Assembly: GCF_000237925.1 (NCBI RefSeq)
Contig: NC_031495.1
Location: 39,584,210-39,648,209, forward strand
Reading direction: 5' to 3'
Origin: Schistosoma mansoni
Taxonomy: Eukaryota; Platyhelminthes; Trematoda; Strigeidida; Schistosomatidae
Length of the DNA: 64,000 nt
Below the pieces are notes generated by a model. It worked only from the letters and a program-made list of their open reading frames with translations, made no database searches and had not been told where the DNA came from. Position numbers and translations under genes: made by a program. Shown here in pieces: positions 46,660 to 61,400 of this stretch (position 1 is the first letter of the stretch; each line of letters begins with the position of its first letter).

Positions 46660-48720
46660 CTGCAGGTAGTTTAGAGTCTGTGACGAAGTCGTCTCTGGTT
46701 GTTCTATATGACAGTGGAAATAAGCTTAGATTAGGCAGTCAGGCATCACACAGGGCTTTGCCTTTCCAGGAACTAGCTCATCTGAAGTTCTTTGAGCCTC
46801 TTCCAACGGCTCACTGTTTTTTTCAGACACAGACCAGCCGCTTGTACGCAGTACTCCAGTTTGGGACGAATGAATAATGTACATAAAGGCAAAAAAGCTC
46901 TACGTATTTACCATAGGGTTCTTAAACCATTGGTAGCTATCTCACAGCAGTGATTAATATTTTGTAAGTCTTGTCTAACGATGACTTCTAGGTCATTGTG
47001 TGTAGCTCAATGTAGGTAGCTCAATTTTATTCACCGTGTATTTTTCTGTACCTTGGTAACCAATATGCATGATAATGCACTTGAAAACATTTATCAGCGA
47101 CTACCAAATGTTTGACCATTCGGATCATTTCTCCTCGTCATTTTGAAGCTCCAAAGTACCACTGATGGTGATAGGAGACTATAAAAGTCATCTACGTACA
47201 CGAGTAACAACATACCCCATAACTGTACTGCGAGACGCATTGCTAAGTACAATCCTCCAGCTAGACAATTCGAGTCCACGTGTACTCTTTGTTGACACCC
47301 AACTAGGAAGTTCTCTATTCACATAAATAAATTGCCTCCAATCACGATATAACTTAGCCTATATAACAACCGGTTGAGAGGAACTTTGTCAAAAGACATA
47401 CTTAAGTCAATGCAGGCTGAATCTACTGGTAGCTTTTGGTACTTAATCGTTCAACTTCCAAGGGCAACTAATAAGTTTTCGGAACATGAATCACCTGTTC
47501 TAATGCCATGCTGTTCTTTAGAAAAAATCCGGTTTTTGTCTAGATACTTAAACAACTTCCGAATAACATTTCTGGCCAGGCTTACTTGTCGATGGTTCTC
47601 AGGTTTGTGTCTCATACCTGTTTTGAAGACAGGATTAAATATGGCATTCTTCCAGTTCTGTGGTAATCGACCCTGGGTTACAGATAGATTAGAACATGTG
47701 CCTAAGGGATTTGTAGCAAAATTCACTAATTTCTTCAGTAACAGTGGATGCATTTCATGGGGTCACTTTTATTTACCTATGTCAAGCTCATTTAACAGGC
47801 TAAGGAAATCAGTTTCTTCAGTGGTTACAGTGTCCGGAATGTATATGTAAGGGCTTGCATAAAATGATGGGGGCATCTCTTCGGTATATACACTACTAAA
47901 GTATTTTGAGAATATCTAGGCTTTACAATAAACGTCATCTACTAATGTTGGAGTACTACTTTCTCCTAATAATGCTGTAACTTTTGCCTCTTCTCTTAGT
48001 CTTTTGGTTTATGCACGAATGTTGGCATTTGGGGTATTCCATAAACTCCTTGACGAGCTCGTCTTCATACAATCTCCTGGACTTGCGGAGAATCAAGACA
48101 AAAATTTTGGACTTTCTGGCATTAAGAATTTGTCTCGTCACCACCCAGTAGCCTGACTCTCACCCACATTCTTCTCCTATGGAGAAGCCTGTTTAACCTC
48201 TATACTGAACCACGGTGGAGAGTTTCTTGGACTCCCTGGTGTAGACCAAGGGATGTGCGGTGCAGCAGCTTCTGTGTACAAATTGCTGAATATTTCACAA
48301 GCCATTTCAATGATGTATTCTAGTTCCATTGTCCGATTTGCTGAAGATGTATATAATTTGTGTATAATTTCTTGTATATTTGTTTTCCACATTTTTGATC
48401 TGACTTGGGTTTACTTACCGTCGTTGACAACGATATGGAAATCAGAGACTTGAACTGCATGGTCAATTTTACCTATAGGCGGAATGCAGTGGGGTTTGTG
48501 ATATCTAATAAGTCTGATTCAGAGTTCAGGTCTTCCCTAATTGTTTCTTTCAGATGTTGTACTAGTTTGTGTTTATTCTATATTATTAAGTTATTCCGGA
48601 ATATTCAAATACTACTTTCAGCAGTCCAGTATATTTTTTTCAAGTCAGTTCGGCTATCTGGTCCATGAACTTTAAGTAAGGTGACCCCAGAGATATCTCG
48701 AGACATAATCTGGTTGCGTA
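46660..48720 (-). mobile_element. CR1-like LINE, degenerate endonuclease end to RT
   Basis: Minus-strand frames, in order: a LINE inter-domain segment at 48720-48180 (IGQWN, SIEVKQASP), NTPNANIRA and FSKYFSSVYTEEMP near 47870-48060, then RT pieces HPLLLKKLVNFATNPLG, LPQNWKNAIFNPVFKTG and KEQHGIRTGDSCSENLL (47451-47753), IDLSMSFDKVPLNRLLY near 47380, the catalytic box as YVDDFYSLL near 47190, and LFRPKLEYCVQAAG near 46860. Stops and frameshifts are common. Catalytic FADD reads YVDD, which could be native to this lineage or a mutation. Confidence 0.75.
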
Positions 48721-50770
48721 AATATATTATCAACTCAGTATCACACTCAAGGCGAGTTCTGGATTCTCAACTTTCACCCTCCTTGTCTCTGTGTAAAACT
48801 ACTAACATGTCACTATGATCAACCTTCTATTTCTCGTGTTCTTTTTGGGAGGTTGACTTCTGGATCGTTCCGGATTCTCTCTTTGTACACACCCAGCAAC
48901 TTTGTCTGAAGTAACGATTTGAGTCGCGCTACACATATTGTTGGACCCTGGATGACCGACAATAACTTAGGTTGTCAGGTTGTTTTTCATGCTAAAAACA
49001 GATTTAGCATAAAGGTTAGCTTTTCTAGACCTTCTTCGCATAGAGAGACGTCACAACATTACAAACAATGCAATGTGATACAACTGTAACTGTAATCGAA
49101 ACAGTTCAGAGAAGTGTGTGAGAAAAGAATTGACTGAAAACAAAGTTTTCAGAGTGTAGTGGGCTGCCGAATTAAATCATAAGTCGTATGTCACAAAGAT
49201 CACATTACCTACTGGCATACTGATGTCCTACTGGGGTTTGGATGAATAAAAAATTTTATAAGAGTTGAAGGTTGTGAAAAACACTGTAAGCTCTATGCAT
49301 ACAGCAAATCGAATTCACTGACTAACTCATTTTACAATTTATAACACAGTCAGCTAAAGATTTCTGTCTATTCGTACGACATGAACCTCTCGTCTCGTAA
49401 TTCTAAGAGACTGGCAGAAGTGCGAACTTGGCACTGCGATTTAAAAAGTTATACAGATACACTGTTTGTTATATTTTGTGCCCGAGTGGATGTCTTGTTT
49501 ACGTATGACATGATAAGGCCGCCAATCAGAGAGCAGCGAATTATCGATTGGAACAGCGATACACGAAAACCGTACGAGCAGTCTAGAGTGCTCATCGGTC
49601 CTGCTTTCTGCCTAGCCCAGCCAGTTAAGTCCAGAACGCCAATGACAGCCTCTGTGGTATGAATCCTTGTATTTCAAACATACTGAGTTTATATACCAAA
49701 CAGACTGACTACATAGCACCAATAAAATAGGAAACAACATTTGCACAAGATGCAGTCAAATGTGGCTGTGAATAGGGGGGACAAAAACCAATAGACTGGG
49801 GATAACTCAGGAATGGTAAATCGTATAATAATAGTCTATAGGTCAGAATAAAGCTTATAATAAGGGTAACATGGATATGAATAGTTTAGTTATTTTGCAA
49901 TTATACGATAAAAAATATGTGCATAATATCGGTCCATAAATGGATCCCAAAGTTACCATTCACTATTGTTATCGGGACATAACACAAATAAAATCTGAGT
50001 TGTTGTCGGTTTTTTCACGGTATTTGTCTGGAGGCTTGATTCGATTGTTTTCGCTCTCTACATATGAGGTGGCTAGAGTATGGAGCTAGGAGTGATATGA
50101 TAGACGGTATTTCACGGTCCACCGTAACCAAGACATTGTGAATCAAAGGTTTCTCTCAACTTTGGGTTGAATATTGTCAGACGTATCCAGTCCCAATGCG
50201 TTCTGAATTTTGATACATTCTTCAATCAGTGGGCTTAAACTCCTAAATTAAAAGTCTTCTTTTGCTATGGTTCAAACCGAATAGCAGTATTTAATACAGC
50301 ACTTATTCTAGCTGATGTAAACGAACTACATCCACGGGATCAACAGTATTATTTGTTACGAACCACTCGATGCTTTTTCACATACATGAGAATACGGTGA
50401 ATCAGTAATTATACACAAGCGTTTCAATAACGTTCACATAACATTCACAACATCTGTAATATTTATAAAAATTTCAAATTGACGTATGTGGATATTTATT
50501 TGGATAATTATGAGCCCCGACTACGATTCATAATTGATTAAAAGGACCTCAGTTCCAATTCACATAAACCATTGATAATCACCTGACCCTATCCATAATT
50601 ATAAAACCGTAGATTATCGTCAACTCCTAAGAGCCTCCAAACTTGATTCGATTTGAACACAGGCGCGCATACTTGTCTGATGAACTTAACAACGATACGA
50701 ACACATGTATAGCCACTCATTAAAAAAGTGCAACTGACGTGATGAGAAACGTTAAATCCACAAATAATAG
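48721..50770. other. Mostly unannotated; possible LTR-like segment at 49390-49990
   Basis: The segment 49381-49990 includes a 93-codon open frame without a recognised domain, then TTTATATACC and CAATAAAATAGG about 50 bases apart, an arrangement seen in LTRs (TATA box then polyadenylation signal). No terminal repeats or duplication could be placed. Nothing else here is assignable. Confidence 0.3.
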
Positions 50771-50774
50771 ACAA

Positions 50775-52245
50775 AAACAACAAGAACTCGCTGCTTGAAT
50801 CCCATATTCCAAATGTGGTCGCACGAAAGTCGGGTATAATAATCTAAACATTTCCTTATCCAAATACTAGAAAGATCTATGAATAGACCATAATACCCCA
50901 TAGTCGTTTGCAGCAGCAGCCCAAAAGTGACTGGTAGTTTTGAGATCATTGCTTAGTAGGACTCCTAAATCTTTATAGTTTCCTACTTTGGGCAACACGA
51001 ATCCACATATTGTGTAATGATACGAATCATCGTAGTTATTTAATTGCATCACCACACTCTTGCTAGGATTCACTTCTAGTGACCACCCGTTCATCTATGT
51101 CACCAGTGAGTTAAAATCATCCTGTAATACCATTCTATCTTACATGCTGTATATGGGTCTCGCAATCTTTATGTTATAGTTGTAAATAATTCCCCAAAAT
51201 CAATAGCTTTCTAAGTGTTCGACATTGGATGCTGACCACGTTGTTTAAGTGGACTTGTTTAACTGAAGGCTTTCGGTCATGCATCCGTACCAGATCACGT
51301 TTCGACCTAGCGTGGGACACTGCTCCTACGTTCACTAGCCAGCTTAGAATAAACGCTTCGCGATATATTGATAACGTATCAAATATATCTTTCCGATCTC
51401 TTTGCATCTGACTTCTGATTTCGATTGGTTGGGGAAAGCTTCGAATATAGGTGTTACTGGTTGCTGGTTGTAAAACTTCAAGACCAGTCGTATCTTCAAT
51501 GTCATCGGCGAAGAGTAGGACGGATGACTTAGCGACAGTTGATGATTCATTCATAAAGTGAAAAGAGAGGAGAATCGAGGATTGTGCCGTGGGGAACTCC
51601 ACTATTAGCAGGTCCCCACGATGAGAGAGCTTCATTTGCTCTTGCCATTTGTCGCCTGTCATGTACAGAGTCACCTATCCAGTCTGTGACCGTATAATGA
51701 ATTCCAAAGGTTTCCAGTTTTGATTTAGGACCAGAATGGCAGACTTTATCAATGGATTTACTTAGGTCTATGAAAATCACATCTACAGGAATATTCCGAT
51801 CTTTTGCCTCTTCTCTTGCAATGAGATTTGTCAAACATAATAGGCCTTTCCGAAAACCATGTTGGATAAAAGATCATGTCCTTCCACATAGTTTATAACA
51901 GCCACCCGAATAACTTTTTCCATCAATTGAAAAACTGCACTAGTTAAGCTAACGGGTCGATAGTTACTAACTAAATCTCTACTCCCAGACTTATACGCCG
52001 GACTAATTATAGAGTCTTTCCAGTCTCTGGACAATCTGGACTGCCTCAGGGACATATCAAACAGTATAACTAAAGGTTCGTCAATTAAATTTGGTAGGTC
52101 TTTCATAATCCTAGGATGAAAATCATCATGACCACTGGACTTGTCAGGTTTGAGATGCTGAAGTAGTCTTAACATATTATCTTTCTCAATAACTACAAGG
52201 TCCATCAGCAAGCCTCCACAATCACAATCTGATCGTATTGGAAAT
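50775..52245 (-). mobile_element. CR1-like LINE RT, interrupted by a repeat
   Basis: Minus-strand order: LKPDKSSGHDDFHPRIMKDL, LSRDWKDSIISPAYKSG, NYRPVSLTSAVFQLMEKVIR (52211-51831), then after a frameshift VDVIFIDLSKSIDKVCHSG, NSGVPHGTILDSPLFS (51834-51547), SSVLLFADDIED (about 51500), and after an insert of ~300 bp the frame resumes GWSLEVNPSKSVVMQ and YKDLGVLLSNDLKTT (51094-50867) and RPHLEYGIQAA near 50800. The insertion splits the RT just after the catalytic FADD. Confidence 0.82.
51185..51490 (+). repeat. Dispersed repeat family X, copy 3, nested in CR1
   Basis: Diverged relative of 14140-14370 and 23150-23395 (AACTGAAGGC, CATGCATCCGTACCAGATCACG, CAGCTTAGA, CTTCTGATT, GGTGTTAC). It occupies the break between FADD and the thumb of the surrounding CR1 RT. 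Edges are approximate. Confidence 0.55.
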
Positions 52246-52467
52246 CGTATGTTGTTAAGCTGTGCTTTATCACATTCCTCATTGTGATCACAAGGTATTT
52301 TTGGTTGTTTTAAATCATAATAAATAGATTTTATGAGCGCGCATTTCCAGTCTCACCGTCTCTTCAGTGTTCGCGCGTTGGAGAAGGCTTAACAAGAAAC
52401 GGATTCAGGGATTTAGTCCGATTTCATAGCTCCGACCATTTTAATGGTTATCTGCTAGTGGATTATA

Positions 52468-55400
52468 ATGACAGATTTCAGTGATAATTGCCTATCTGGT
52501 AGTTTATGGTTTCTATACTCGAAAATACTAGGCTTGAGTGACGAAGAAGTCAGTCTGAATCTAAAGAGTCGCTTGTCAAATCATAGAAATACGGGAAAGA
52601 ATATGAGCTTACTCAACAGGATGTCTGGTAACCATAAGCAGGGCGGTGCTCTTCAACAGTTATCTAGTCTTCTTGGGCAAAGCATGAGACTTGAAAATGT
52701 GGCTGACTTTAAAGGTAAAAACTGTTATATTTAGTTTATATTTGGTTTTTGATGTACATGGTATGTAATTCTGGTTAAGATCGAATGCGTGCATTTTATT
52801 TTTCATTCGTGCTCCCGGTATTAGACTTTTAGCACTCTTAATATACTCGTTAAAACTAGTATGTTATGTATACGTAATATAAAAATACCAGCTAGGTGAT
52901 TGTCTTGTTGATCCAGTCATTTTGAAGTCTCTGTCTTATTTCTGTGATTTTGATTCAATATCTAACTTTCGTAATGTCAAACAATCTGTTATAATAATCA
53001 CGCATGTTTTAAAAGTGCCTTATTTAGCAAACATTATATCGTATTGAGTTAGAGATGAAAACCTTTATATAAAAAATCGTTTGAGTCCATTTGTTCAGTA
53101 TCTTTGACATACTTAATCAGGGAGTACTACAGGTCGTTAGGTTGGGTATGTAGGTCATAAAAATCCAATTACAAATCAGGTATGTAGTATAAGGAACAAA
53201 CCTCTTGGTTATGCAAGTTTCTTACAAAACTTATAATTAAGCAGTTATATGTTAACAAAATCCGGTCATTGTCTTAAGCGAAAATGTTCTGTTATTATCG
53301 TAGCTCTTTAGTGGGTTATGCGAAGCTTCATTTTATTAACAGATCCAAACATTAACAGTGCTTAATTGTGACGCCCTAATCATTATTATGGCTTCGGAAT
53401 TTCGTCTGATTGTATTAAGTGGGTTTATTTAGTATTGCGATGGCAGAAATGTCGGAGTTTGTACTTCGAAGTTACCTTATCGGCTGTGATTGACTGTTTT
53501 TAACGGGTCATTTTCACCTGCGTATTGTGAATAGTAAATGTAAGTGCCCTTAAAACAACAGATTTGCCGATACCTAGTATGAGATATTTATTCAGAAAGT
53601 AAAGTGTGATTGCCTCTCGAGTTTTTGTTTTGTTAAGTGGTTAAAGGCGATTAAAATGTAACAGTTTGCTGTTCATTATTCGTACCCTAAAGGGCGAATT
53701 CGTACGAGTTCTGTCGACACGAACCATCTGAATGAGTTTCGCTACAGGTTTGTTTGATGATCTAGGTAACTAAGCTGATCAAATAAGTACACTACTCATA
53801 TCTAGCTGTGTGGAAGTTAACTGCTTAAACCACCAAGGTGTCCTAAGTGTTAATTAAATTAGAGTTCTTATGCACTCATCTTCTTGCAGTTTGGAAGTCT
53901 ATCTCAAGTCTTGTTAATGTTCCTAACATGGTTTTAATGTTTGAATATGGAACTACCTGTATACTAACGAGCTGTATGATTGAGCATGAATCGTGTCAGG
54001 TTATAAGTGAATGTTAGTTTTCAGTGAATAAACAACTATGGAGCTGTATCTCTATTTCCTCTGTGTTATAGCAACTCAACATCTAAACCGTCAAAAGTTT
54101 ATTCTCTTTTTTCAAAACCTTGGGATATAGTGCGTTTAACATTATTCAATATCAAACTATGTTTGCCCATATTTGCGGAATTCTAGTGAAGTTTTGTTTT
54201 TGTGACCATAACTGTGCGTGGATGCAACAATTCAATTTCTGCTTACCGTTTGATTAGTGTGTAGGGTAACTGTCTCCGTTTTCATCATTATTCATTACAA
54301 TGTCCGTTGCCTGAGGTATTGCCAGGACATTCAAACTTGATTATTATGCTTCATTATTACTTTCACATTAATTTTAAGAGTGAAATGAGAAACAATGTTT
54401 AGATAAAAAGTAATTATATTTGTAGATTCCTAATCTTATTTGTAAGAAACCAATGATATTTTGATAAGATGGAATCTAATATCTATTTATCTTTTTATTC
54501 AATATATGCCTGTCTTCTAGAGGTGCTCAAATCAGTTGGTACTGGTTATCAGCGTAAGTGACTATTTCCTTGTTGTTCTGGTGCTCTGTTGTTTTCTGGG
54601 CTCACATACACTGTGATTTGTTACGTCACTTAATAGTATTTATAAAATAGTTGTTTACCAATTTTACTCTCAACTGTTAATTATGCTTATTAGGTGGCCT
54701 CCCAACAACACCAATAAATGATCTCCGTGGTGAAGAAGCTGCTACTTATCCTCGGGAGGATTGCGTGTTGAGACGTAGTTTGGCTGCTCTGTATCGTTTA
54801 ATTGATATGAGAGGATGGACACACTCAATTTATAACCATATATCTGTAAGTAACTAGTACAACTTTTTATCTTCTGAATGGTACCGAAGGCTATTTTCTA
54901 AACAAACTGGTATGTGACGAAATCAACAATAAGTGTATAATTAGTACAATTTATAATAGATAAAATATGGACCTTCAGCATTAAGATTTGTAACGTTTCA
55001 ATGGAAGTTGATAAGCAGTTTGGATTTTAGTGTTTGTGTCTAATTGCATGGTCTTCAAACCTAAGCAAACCACATTATTATTTGTCTCGGTGTTTGGTCA
55101 GTCGTAATTATGACTGTAAATTTTTCATAAATGCCACAATTTAACATGGTCTGTAGTTCATTTGCTCATTATCTGCCTTTAGTGTGCTCATGTGTATGTG
55201 ACAACATTAATTAAACAGGATCCGGTTTTATTATACTTCGTATTACTGGGCATCAAAAACAGAATGGGCCATATAAAATATATATATATATATATTATGG
55301 AGATAAAACAATAGAGAAAAGAAGTATACTTGAAGAAAACGAAAAATAAGTGGCTAAGGATCGTATGCCATAGATGCAGTTTAGTTGGCAATAAAATAGA

Positions 55401-58400
55401 GAAATACTTTTTTTCAATTGAAAAAAAATTCTTATTAAGAGTGTATAGGGAAATGTTAAACTCTCCGTTAGCTTCTATCACGAACCATATCTAATCACAT
55501 CTGAAGCCACTGAATTACACCATCTCTGTTACTCCGATCAGGAAGTCGTGATGGACTTATAGGTGCCAGTCCTTTAAAACTATCTCGAGGGTGAAATTGA
55601 GTTAGTGGGTTACTTCCCTTTATTAAATTTTCAATGGTGGTAATGTAGGGAACATAACCAAGTTACTTGAATGTTCCTTTCAAGTACACTGTACCCTGAA
55701 TATTAGTTGTTTATTGAAGCTTATTAATTCTGGTTTTGTTTTATTTGTAGGCAAGGTGCACTACAAATCCCAATCATTTCTTAATTAACCCTTTCGGGTT
55801 ACTTTATCATGAAATTCAAGCCTCTAGTTTAGTGAAAATAGATGCAAATGGTGAGTACTTCAATTCAAATTTCAGTATTGTATGTCTGGCAACAGACGAA
55901 TAATTTCTTACGTTCAGACAAGGCTCTAAGGTGGCTTAATGCAACCATTTTTATTGTTTTAACGTGCAAAATAAAAGGTTCACTTAGAAGATATTGAGAT
56001 CTTTTTCAATACCCACGGATTTCTGTGTAACACTGGGTTCATTTTATTTAGGTTCCCTTTTGAGTCAGATCACTCATTCGCTTACACTAAGTTAGTTGCC
56101 GACCTGACATACATGAGCTTTACTGAGATCATTTAGCTGATGAAATTCATATTTTATTGCATCTGGGCTGCAATTTATCGGATGTAAGTGACTACAAAAA
56201 TATGGTTTATGGTGCCAGTTTCTTCTCAGTCTTATAGATCCCTCTAATCTAACAGCACATAAATAACTGCTAATAGGGATCCGATTGATTTGTGTTGCTC
56301 TTGCTATGGTACCTAGTTCAACAGCAACGGGAGTAGAGACAAATGCCAATGCATTAAGATCACCAGATAAGGACATGTGGAACAAACTCGTTGATTAGGT
56401 ACATGCAGAAAGTATTTGGGGTGAAGAAAGAAAAAGAAATGATATGTTTACTTTGTCATGGTTAAAATATCTTAAGGAAAACGTGATTTAAGATCATTCT
56501 CGTTTTTCTCTCTTGAAAATTAGTAAAATATTCTCTTGTCATGATCAGTCCCTTTTTACTGCGTATGGTTTTGCGCAACGATTGTTGCTATCTTCCATTT
56601 CTTCAGGTCCTTAATCGTTGTAATTGATTTGTAACCATCACACTGTAAATTTCAAACCGATTAATTATTTAATCTAATATTTTGACCGATTGGCAAATGA
56701 CTATTACATTTGAGATGTGTCGACGACTCGCTTCCGTGCACTTGTGAAAGTTTTGTAATGGATTCTATAATGTAAATAAGCTATTAGATAAAATGCATTT
56801 AAAAGTGTATAAAGTCCATTTTGTACTGTTTCTAAAATATTATGGGAAATGAATATAAATCTATGACTGATTTTTGCGGATAATATGGTCATGTGTATTA
56901 GGGTAATCTTGGTTTTACGAGTCTGACTTAATTACTGTAGACCCAACTGTCATGTCATTTCGTTTTCGCTTTGAGTATAATCATTTGCCGATTATCATAT
57001 ATACTTTAAGCGAATTCTTTGCTTTTTAATTTCATAGTTTTGAGTTACTTAGCATTACTTTTTGTATTACTAACCATAATAGTGCTACATCAATTTTTAA
57101 TAAACTTAGGAGTTCTACTTTATAATACTGAGTAGAAATGAATTCACAAGTATTTGTGGGAAAAACCTTGCTATTTGTATATTCATAGACAACAGTTTCA
57201 TCAGTTGGCCAGGATTGCATTATTTACAACCCCGTTGCAAAAGAAAATTGAACTTTTATTTCAGTTGCAATAATCTTTTAGCCCTTGAAGTTCTTGATAT
57301 TCTTAGTTAGAAATTAATTCGAGTATTTTGATGCATCCGTAAACGACCTACTTGGGAACTCATAATTTTAGCTCATTTGTGCACTAATGCTAATTCCGTA
57401 ATCCACATATGGATGCATACGAAACACTTTAGTTTATCACTGGAGTTTCATCTGTATTTTTTTGGTTGGATAAATATCTTGACAATAAGATGGATTTTGA
57501 AGTATTATTTTTCGACCAAAATAGTTTTTATCTTTATTGTTAAGTGTGCTCTACTAATATTAACCACAAGTTGCTTTTGATAAGATGGTTTTAGTTTGTG
57601 TATATTTGTTTAGAGCGAATTACTTTTTGCTAGTTTTTCATCAAAGACTATCCCATGTGTTTTTGCACTAATTTTTCATTAATGCAGTTTTGTTTTTCAT
57701 CGCTTGAACTTTCGTTGTTGTGAACTTTAACTTCCACCTAGGGGTGTTTTGGTTCTTTGACTACCATCCCATAGTTATAATATATATAATTTTACTCCAA
57801 AGATATTTATTTAGATTACTAATCTATATCTGGTGTTTTTCATTTATTCTAGGTAATATAGTTGATCAAGGTAGCTCAGTGTTAGGTGTAAATAAGGCTG
57901 GTTGGACTCTTCATTCTGCACTACATTCAGCTCGTAAAGATATTAATTGCATTATTCACGTTCATTTGGCCGATGTAATAGCCGTGAGTGGTTTGAATTT
58001 GTATCGTATTTCGTTTTGACATAAAGTAAGAAAATATTCTCAATTTTAATTTAAAGGTTTCATTGGTCATTGCTAAGGACTATTACGTCATGTAGTTCAA
58101 TCAAATAATTCCTACGATAGAAAAAGTGGATTAACACAAGTATCATAAAACCTACTACAGTCTTATATACCACTCCGTTTTCACAATTCACACGGACACA
58201 TCGATGAAAACCCAAAAGAAGCTGAAGTTATATAAATTGTAACGTCCCTGGTTGCATTTAGGAATTTATAGAGAAAACACATTTATTTCAAACCATAATG
58301 CCGTAAGAGGCTTTTAATCCCTTACTTGCTTTCAAACAAAAGTCCGTAAATCCAGTCAGTTAGGTACAACGTAGGACCAGACAAATATACGCATCGCTCC

Positions 58401-61400
58401 AAGTTGCCATACCACACTAACACAACAAGATGAATACCGAATTCGTAAAAGCAGTTACTTCAATGGTAGCAATATATAAAAGAAGGATTTCATGTAAGGA
58501 TATGATACAGGAAGAAAGAATTAGTTGGTAAAAAGAAAGGTATAAAGTAATTTTAATCCCACGGTTTAAGGGAAGGCAAAGAGTGTATACACCTACGCTA
58601 TTGTGATCGATTCTGAGCCATGTCACTCAGAGTATCCAACCATTGGTTACGATAGTCACGCGCACCACAACCAAGTAGTCTGCATCTACCAACATGGCTC
58701 AGAATAGAAGTTAGTGACTTGAAGAACTGATGCCACGTTTTGGTTTGGCCGCCCCTCACTTTCTTCCAACCATCTCCAATACTACTCGGCATTGCGCGTC
58801 GTGGTAATCGGTGTTCAGTAATCCGGTGCTCAGTAATCCACTGATATAAACTCAGAGAAATATCTCGTTGACCATTATATAATTTTTGCTGACTGATCAT
58901 GGTCATTTACTTTAAATTAGTGTATATATATTATGTATATAAGGACGGTGAAAAAATCGATTCTTCTGAAGTGTGACGGTAAGTAACAGTTTAAGTATAT
59001 ATGCAGTGGGTTTCTCTTATCGATTTAAAATGTCGCTTCTAAACTGATCTGGATCACTGCCTAATTTGTTCATTGGAAATAAAGTAGTGGAGTGCATTGA
59101 CCACACTCCTTTAAGACCACATCAGCCCTGATATCTTGCAAAATCTTGACGCGGATAGAAAACGTTCTCCTAGTTCTTACTAATCCGTCCACTACATGAC
59201 TTAAATTAGATGTCCATCTTCCTAATTTTCTCTTCTCCAGTTAGGTTTTTTTCTTCCAAATCACTTCTTGTTTTCTACATTAGTTCTTATTTTATAGCTC
59301 TCATCTGGTTAGTTCCTCGTCATACAGATGTGAGGTGTGGAAGTTGGGGCAGATGCACACTCTCCCCATATCCTACGTTGATGACTGACTCAATATAGAG
59401 AGTGCTTGTTTGCCAGTTCAATTTCAGTTTTTTTTAGCTTCATTTGAGTGGTTAGAATTACAGCCACTGTCAAAAAATAACAGTGTATTGAGTCTCATAT
59501 CCAATTTTTTGATGCACCAAATGACAACCTGACATATTAATCCATAAATCTCATTCGCATTTCATTGACTGAGTATCACGTTTAAAATTAATCTTAATAG
59601 AAAATGCGTAATCGGTTATCTTGAAAATTAGTTTATTGTTAATGGTTTCAAATCCATTCATAAATCATATCCATTCGAAAAATACTTCGTTAAAATCTTG
59701 AATGAACCATCTAATCAAAATTGAAATTTATTTGACATAGCACAAGATAATTTTCCTAAGCTACTTTCAAAGCAAACTCACAAGTCTGGTTGCATGGATA
59801 AGCCTACCCGAACGTTGCTGCTACCCTGATGTGGTGGTCAGGGTTGCCTATCATGATGAACCAATCGAGCTATGCTGGCTGGAACAATCGTTACTCAAGG
59901 TCCTACCATACCAGAGAGGTCGGTTGAAGAGCGGTAAGACTAAAAGCAGCAAAGCCAATGTCCAAAGGCGAAGTCGTACTCCTGACTGTACAGAGGTGTG
60001 ACGGCAGTAAGTTGTTTCCTTCAGACAACCAGCATAACAGGGGTGGGGTTAGAAAAGGTTGACCCTAAAATTGTACACCTCGCCTTATCCCACGGATTTC
60101 CGTCTCCGACTGTAAGGTCTTTTGAAGAACGGAGCTAACACGTCAAAAATCCCCCACAAAAAGGCCGTGCGTGACCGGCCTTAAGCAGTTGTCCCTTGGG
60201 CTCTGCGGTCACGCTCCCAGGTTGTTAAGACCAACACTAATCCAACTTCCTTTTCAGGTCCCTCAAGAAATACCCTTCTACGGTGTGGGCAGCCGGGAAG
60301 TGATATTAGCCCTTATACCCCTAACAGCACATGAGACCAAGTTGGTCACTTTCAAATCCTTCCTACACCTGCTAATAACTCTTTTATCTCCGCGACTAAC
60401 CCTTCTCACGTCCTTTTATCACCTCGTACCACTAGGGCAAACGATTCGAGTACACGGAACGTTTTTCCTGGTCTCCTGAAACCACGCTCTAAAGTACATG
60501 TAGGAACTTTTAACGTCCGACTGACATGGATAGGCTACTTTGCTATTCGTTACACATAAGAATAAATTAACTCTTCGCAATATCGCTTATATTTTTTGAC
60601 ATTTATCAAAGCAGTGAAGAAAACATGGATTATTTCGCATATTTCTCTGAAAGTAAAGTAGTACGAATGTAAACAATAGTTTTATTTGCGTCATATATTC
60701 ATTCTGTGGTAATGAAATCATATCAAGTTAGGTATTGCGAATTTAGATGACAGGGCACATTCGTTAATGCATTCTTTTAGTAGGGTTATAGTTTTTCTTA
60801 AATCTGTTCTAACTTGACTAAAAGATCGTTACCACGGGTAACTGATCAATGCAGTCGTTTTGGTTATTCTAATAGTTTCGTAAATCTATGAAACTTTGAT
60901 AGCGAATTTTTTGACTGCAGGTCTCGTGTCTTCGCGCAGGGCTCATGCCTGTCAGTCCTGAGGCCATTGAACTACTATCAAATTATGGAGTTCGCTATCA
61001 TGAGTACCGAGGTATTCTGGTTGATGAGGCAGAACGTTCTAGCATTGTAAAAGATCTAGGCTCTAAAGCAAAGGTGCTGTTTTTACGAAATCATGGTGTA
61101 GCAGTTACTGCTTATAGTATTCCCGAAGCATGGTATCTCGTTAAACGAGTAATAGCTGCTTGTCAGACCCAAGTAAGTCAATGTCAATTTTTTCTATAAG
61201 ACTATCTAACTTCTGAAATTATTTATTACAATAAGGTTGATGCATTGTAGTTCTGTACGAGATTTTTCATCAATAAGTTATCTAGTAAATGCTTATTTGT
61301 CTTAAGTCTATGGATCATACCATTCAATACTACACTTTTCGAAAATTCAACCAGAATTTACCAAGCTTCTAGTAATTCGAATCTATGTCATGTGTAACAC

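Noticed and set aside
55188-55481. Minus-strand 97-codon hydrophobic frame
   Set aside because: Lies in an adducin intron over a TA/AT-rich segment; the Phe, Ile and Tyr content reflects base composition.
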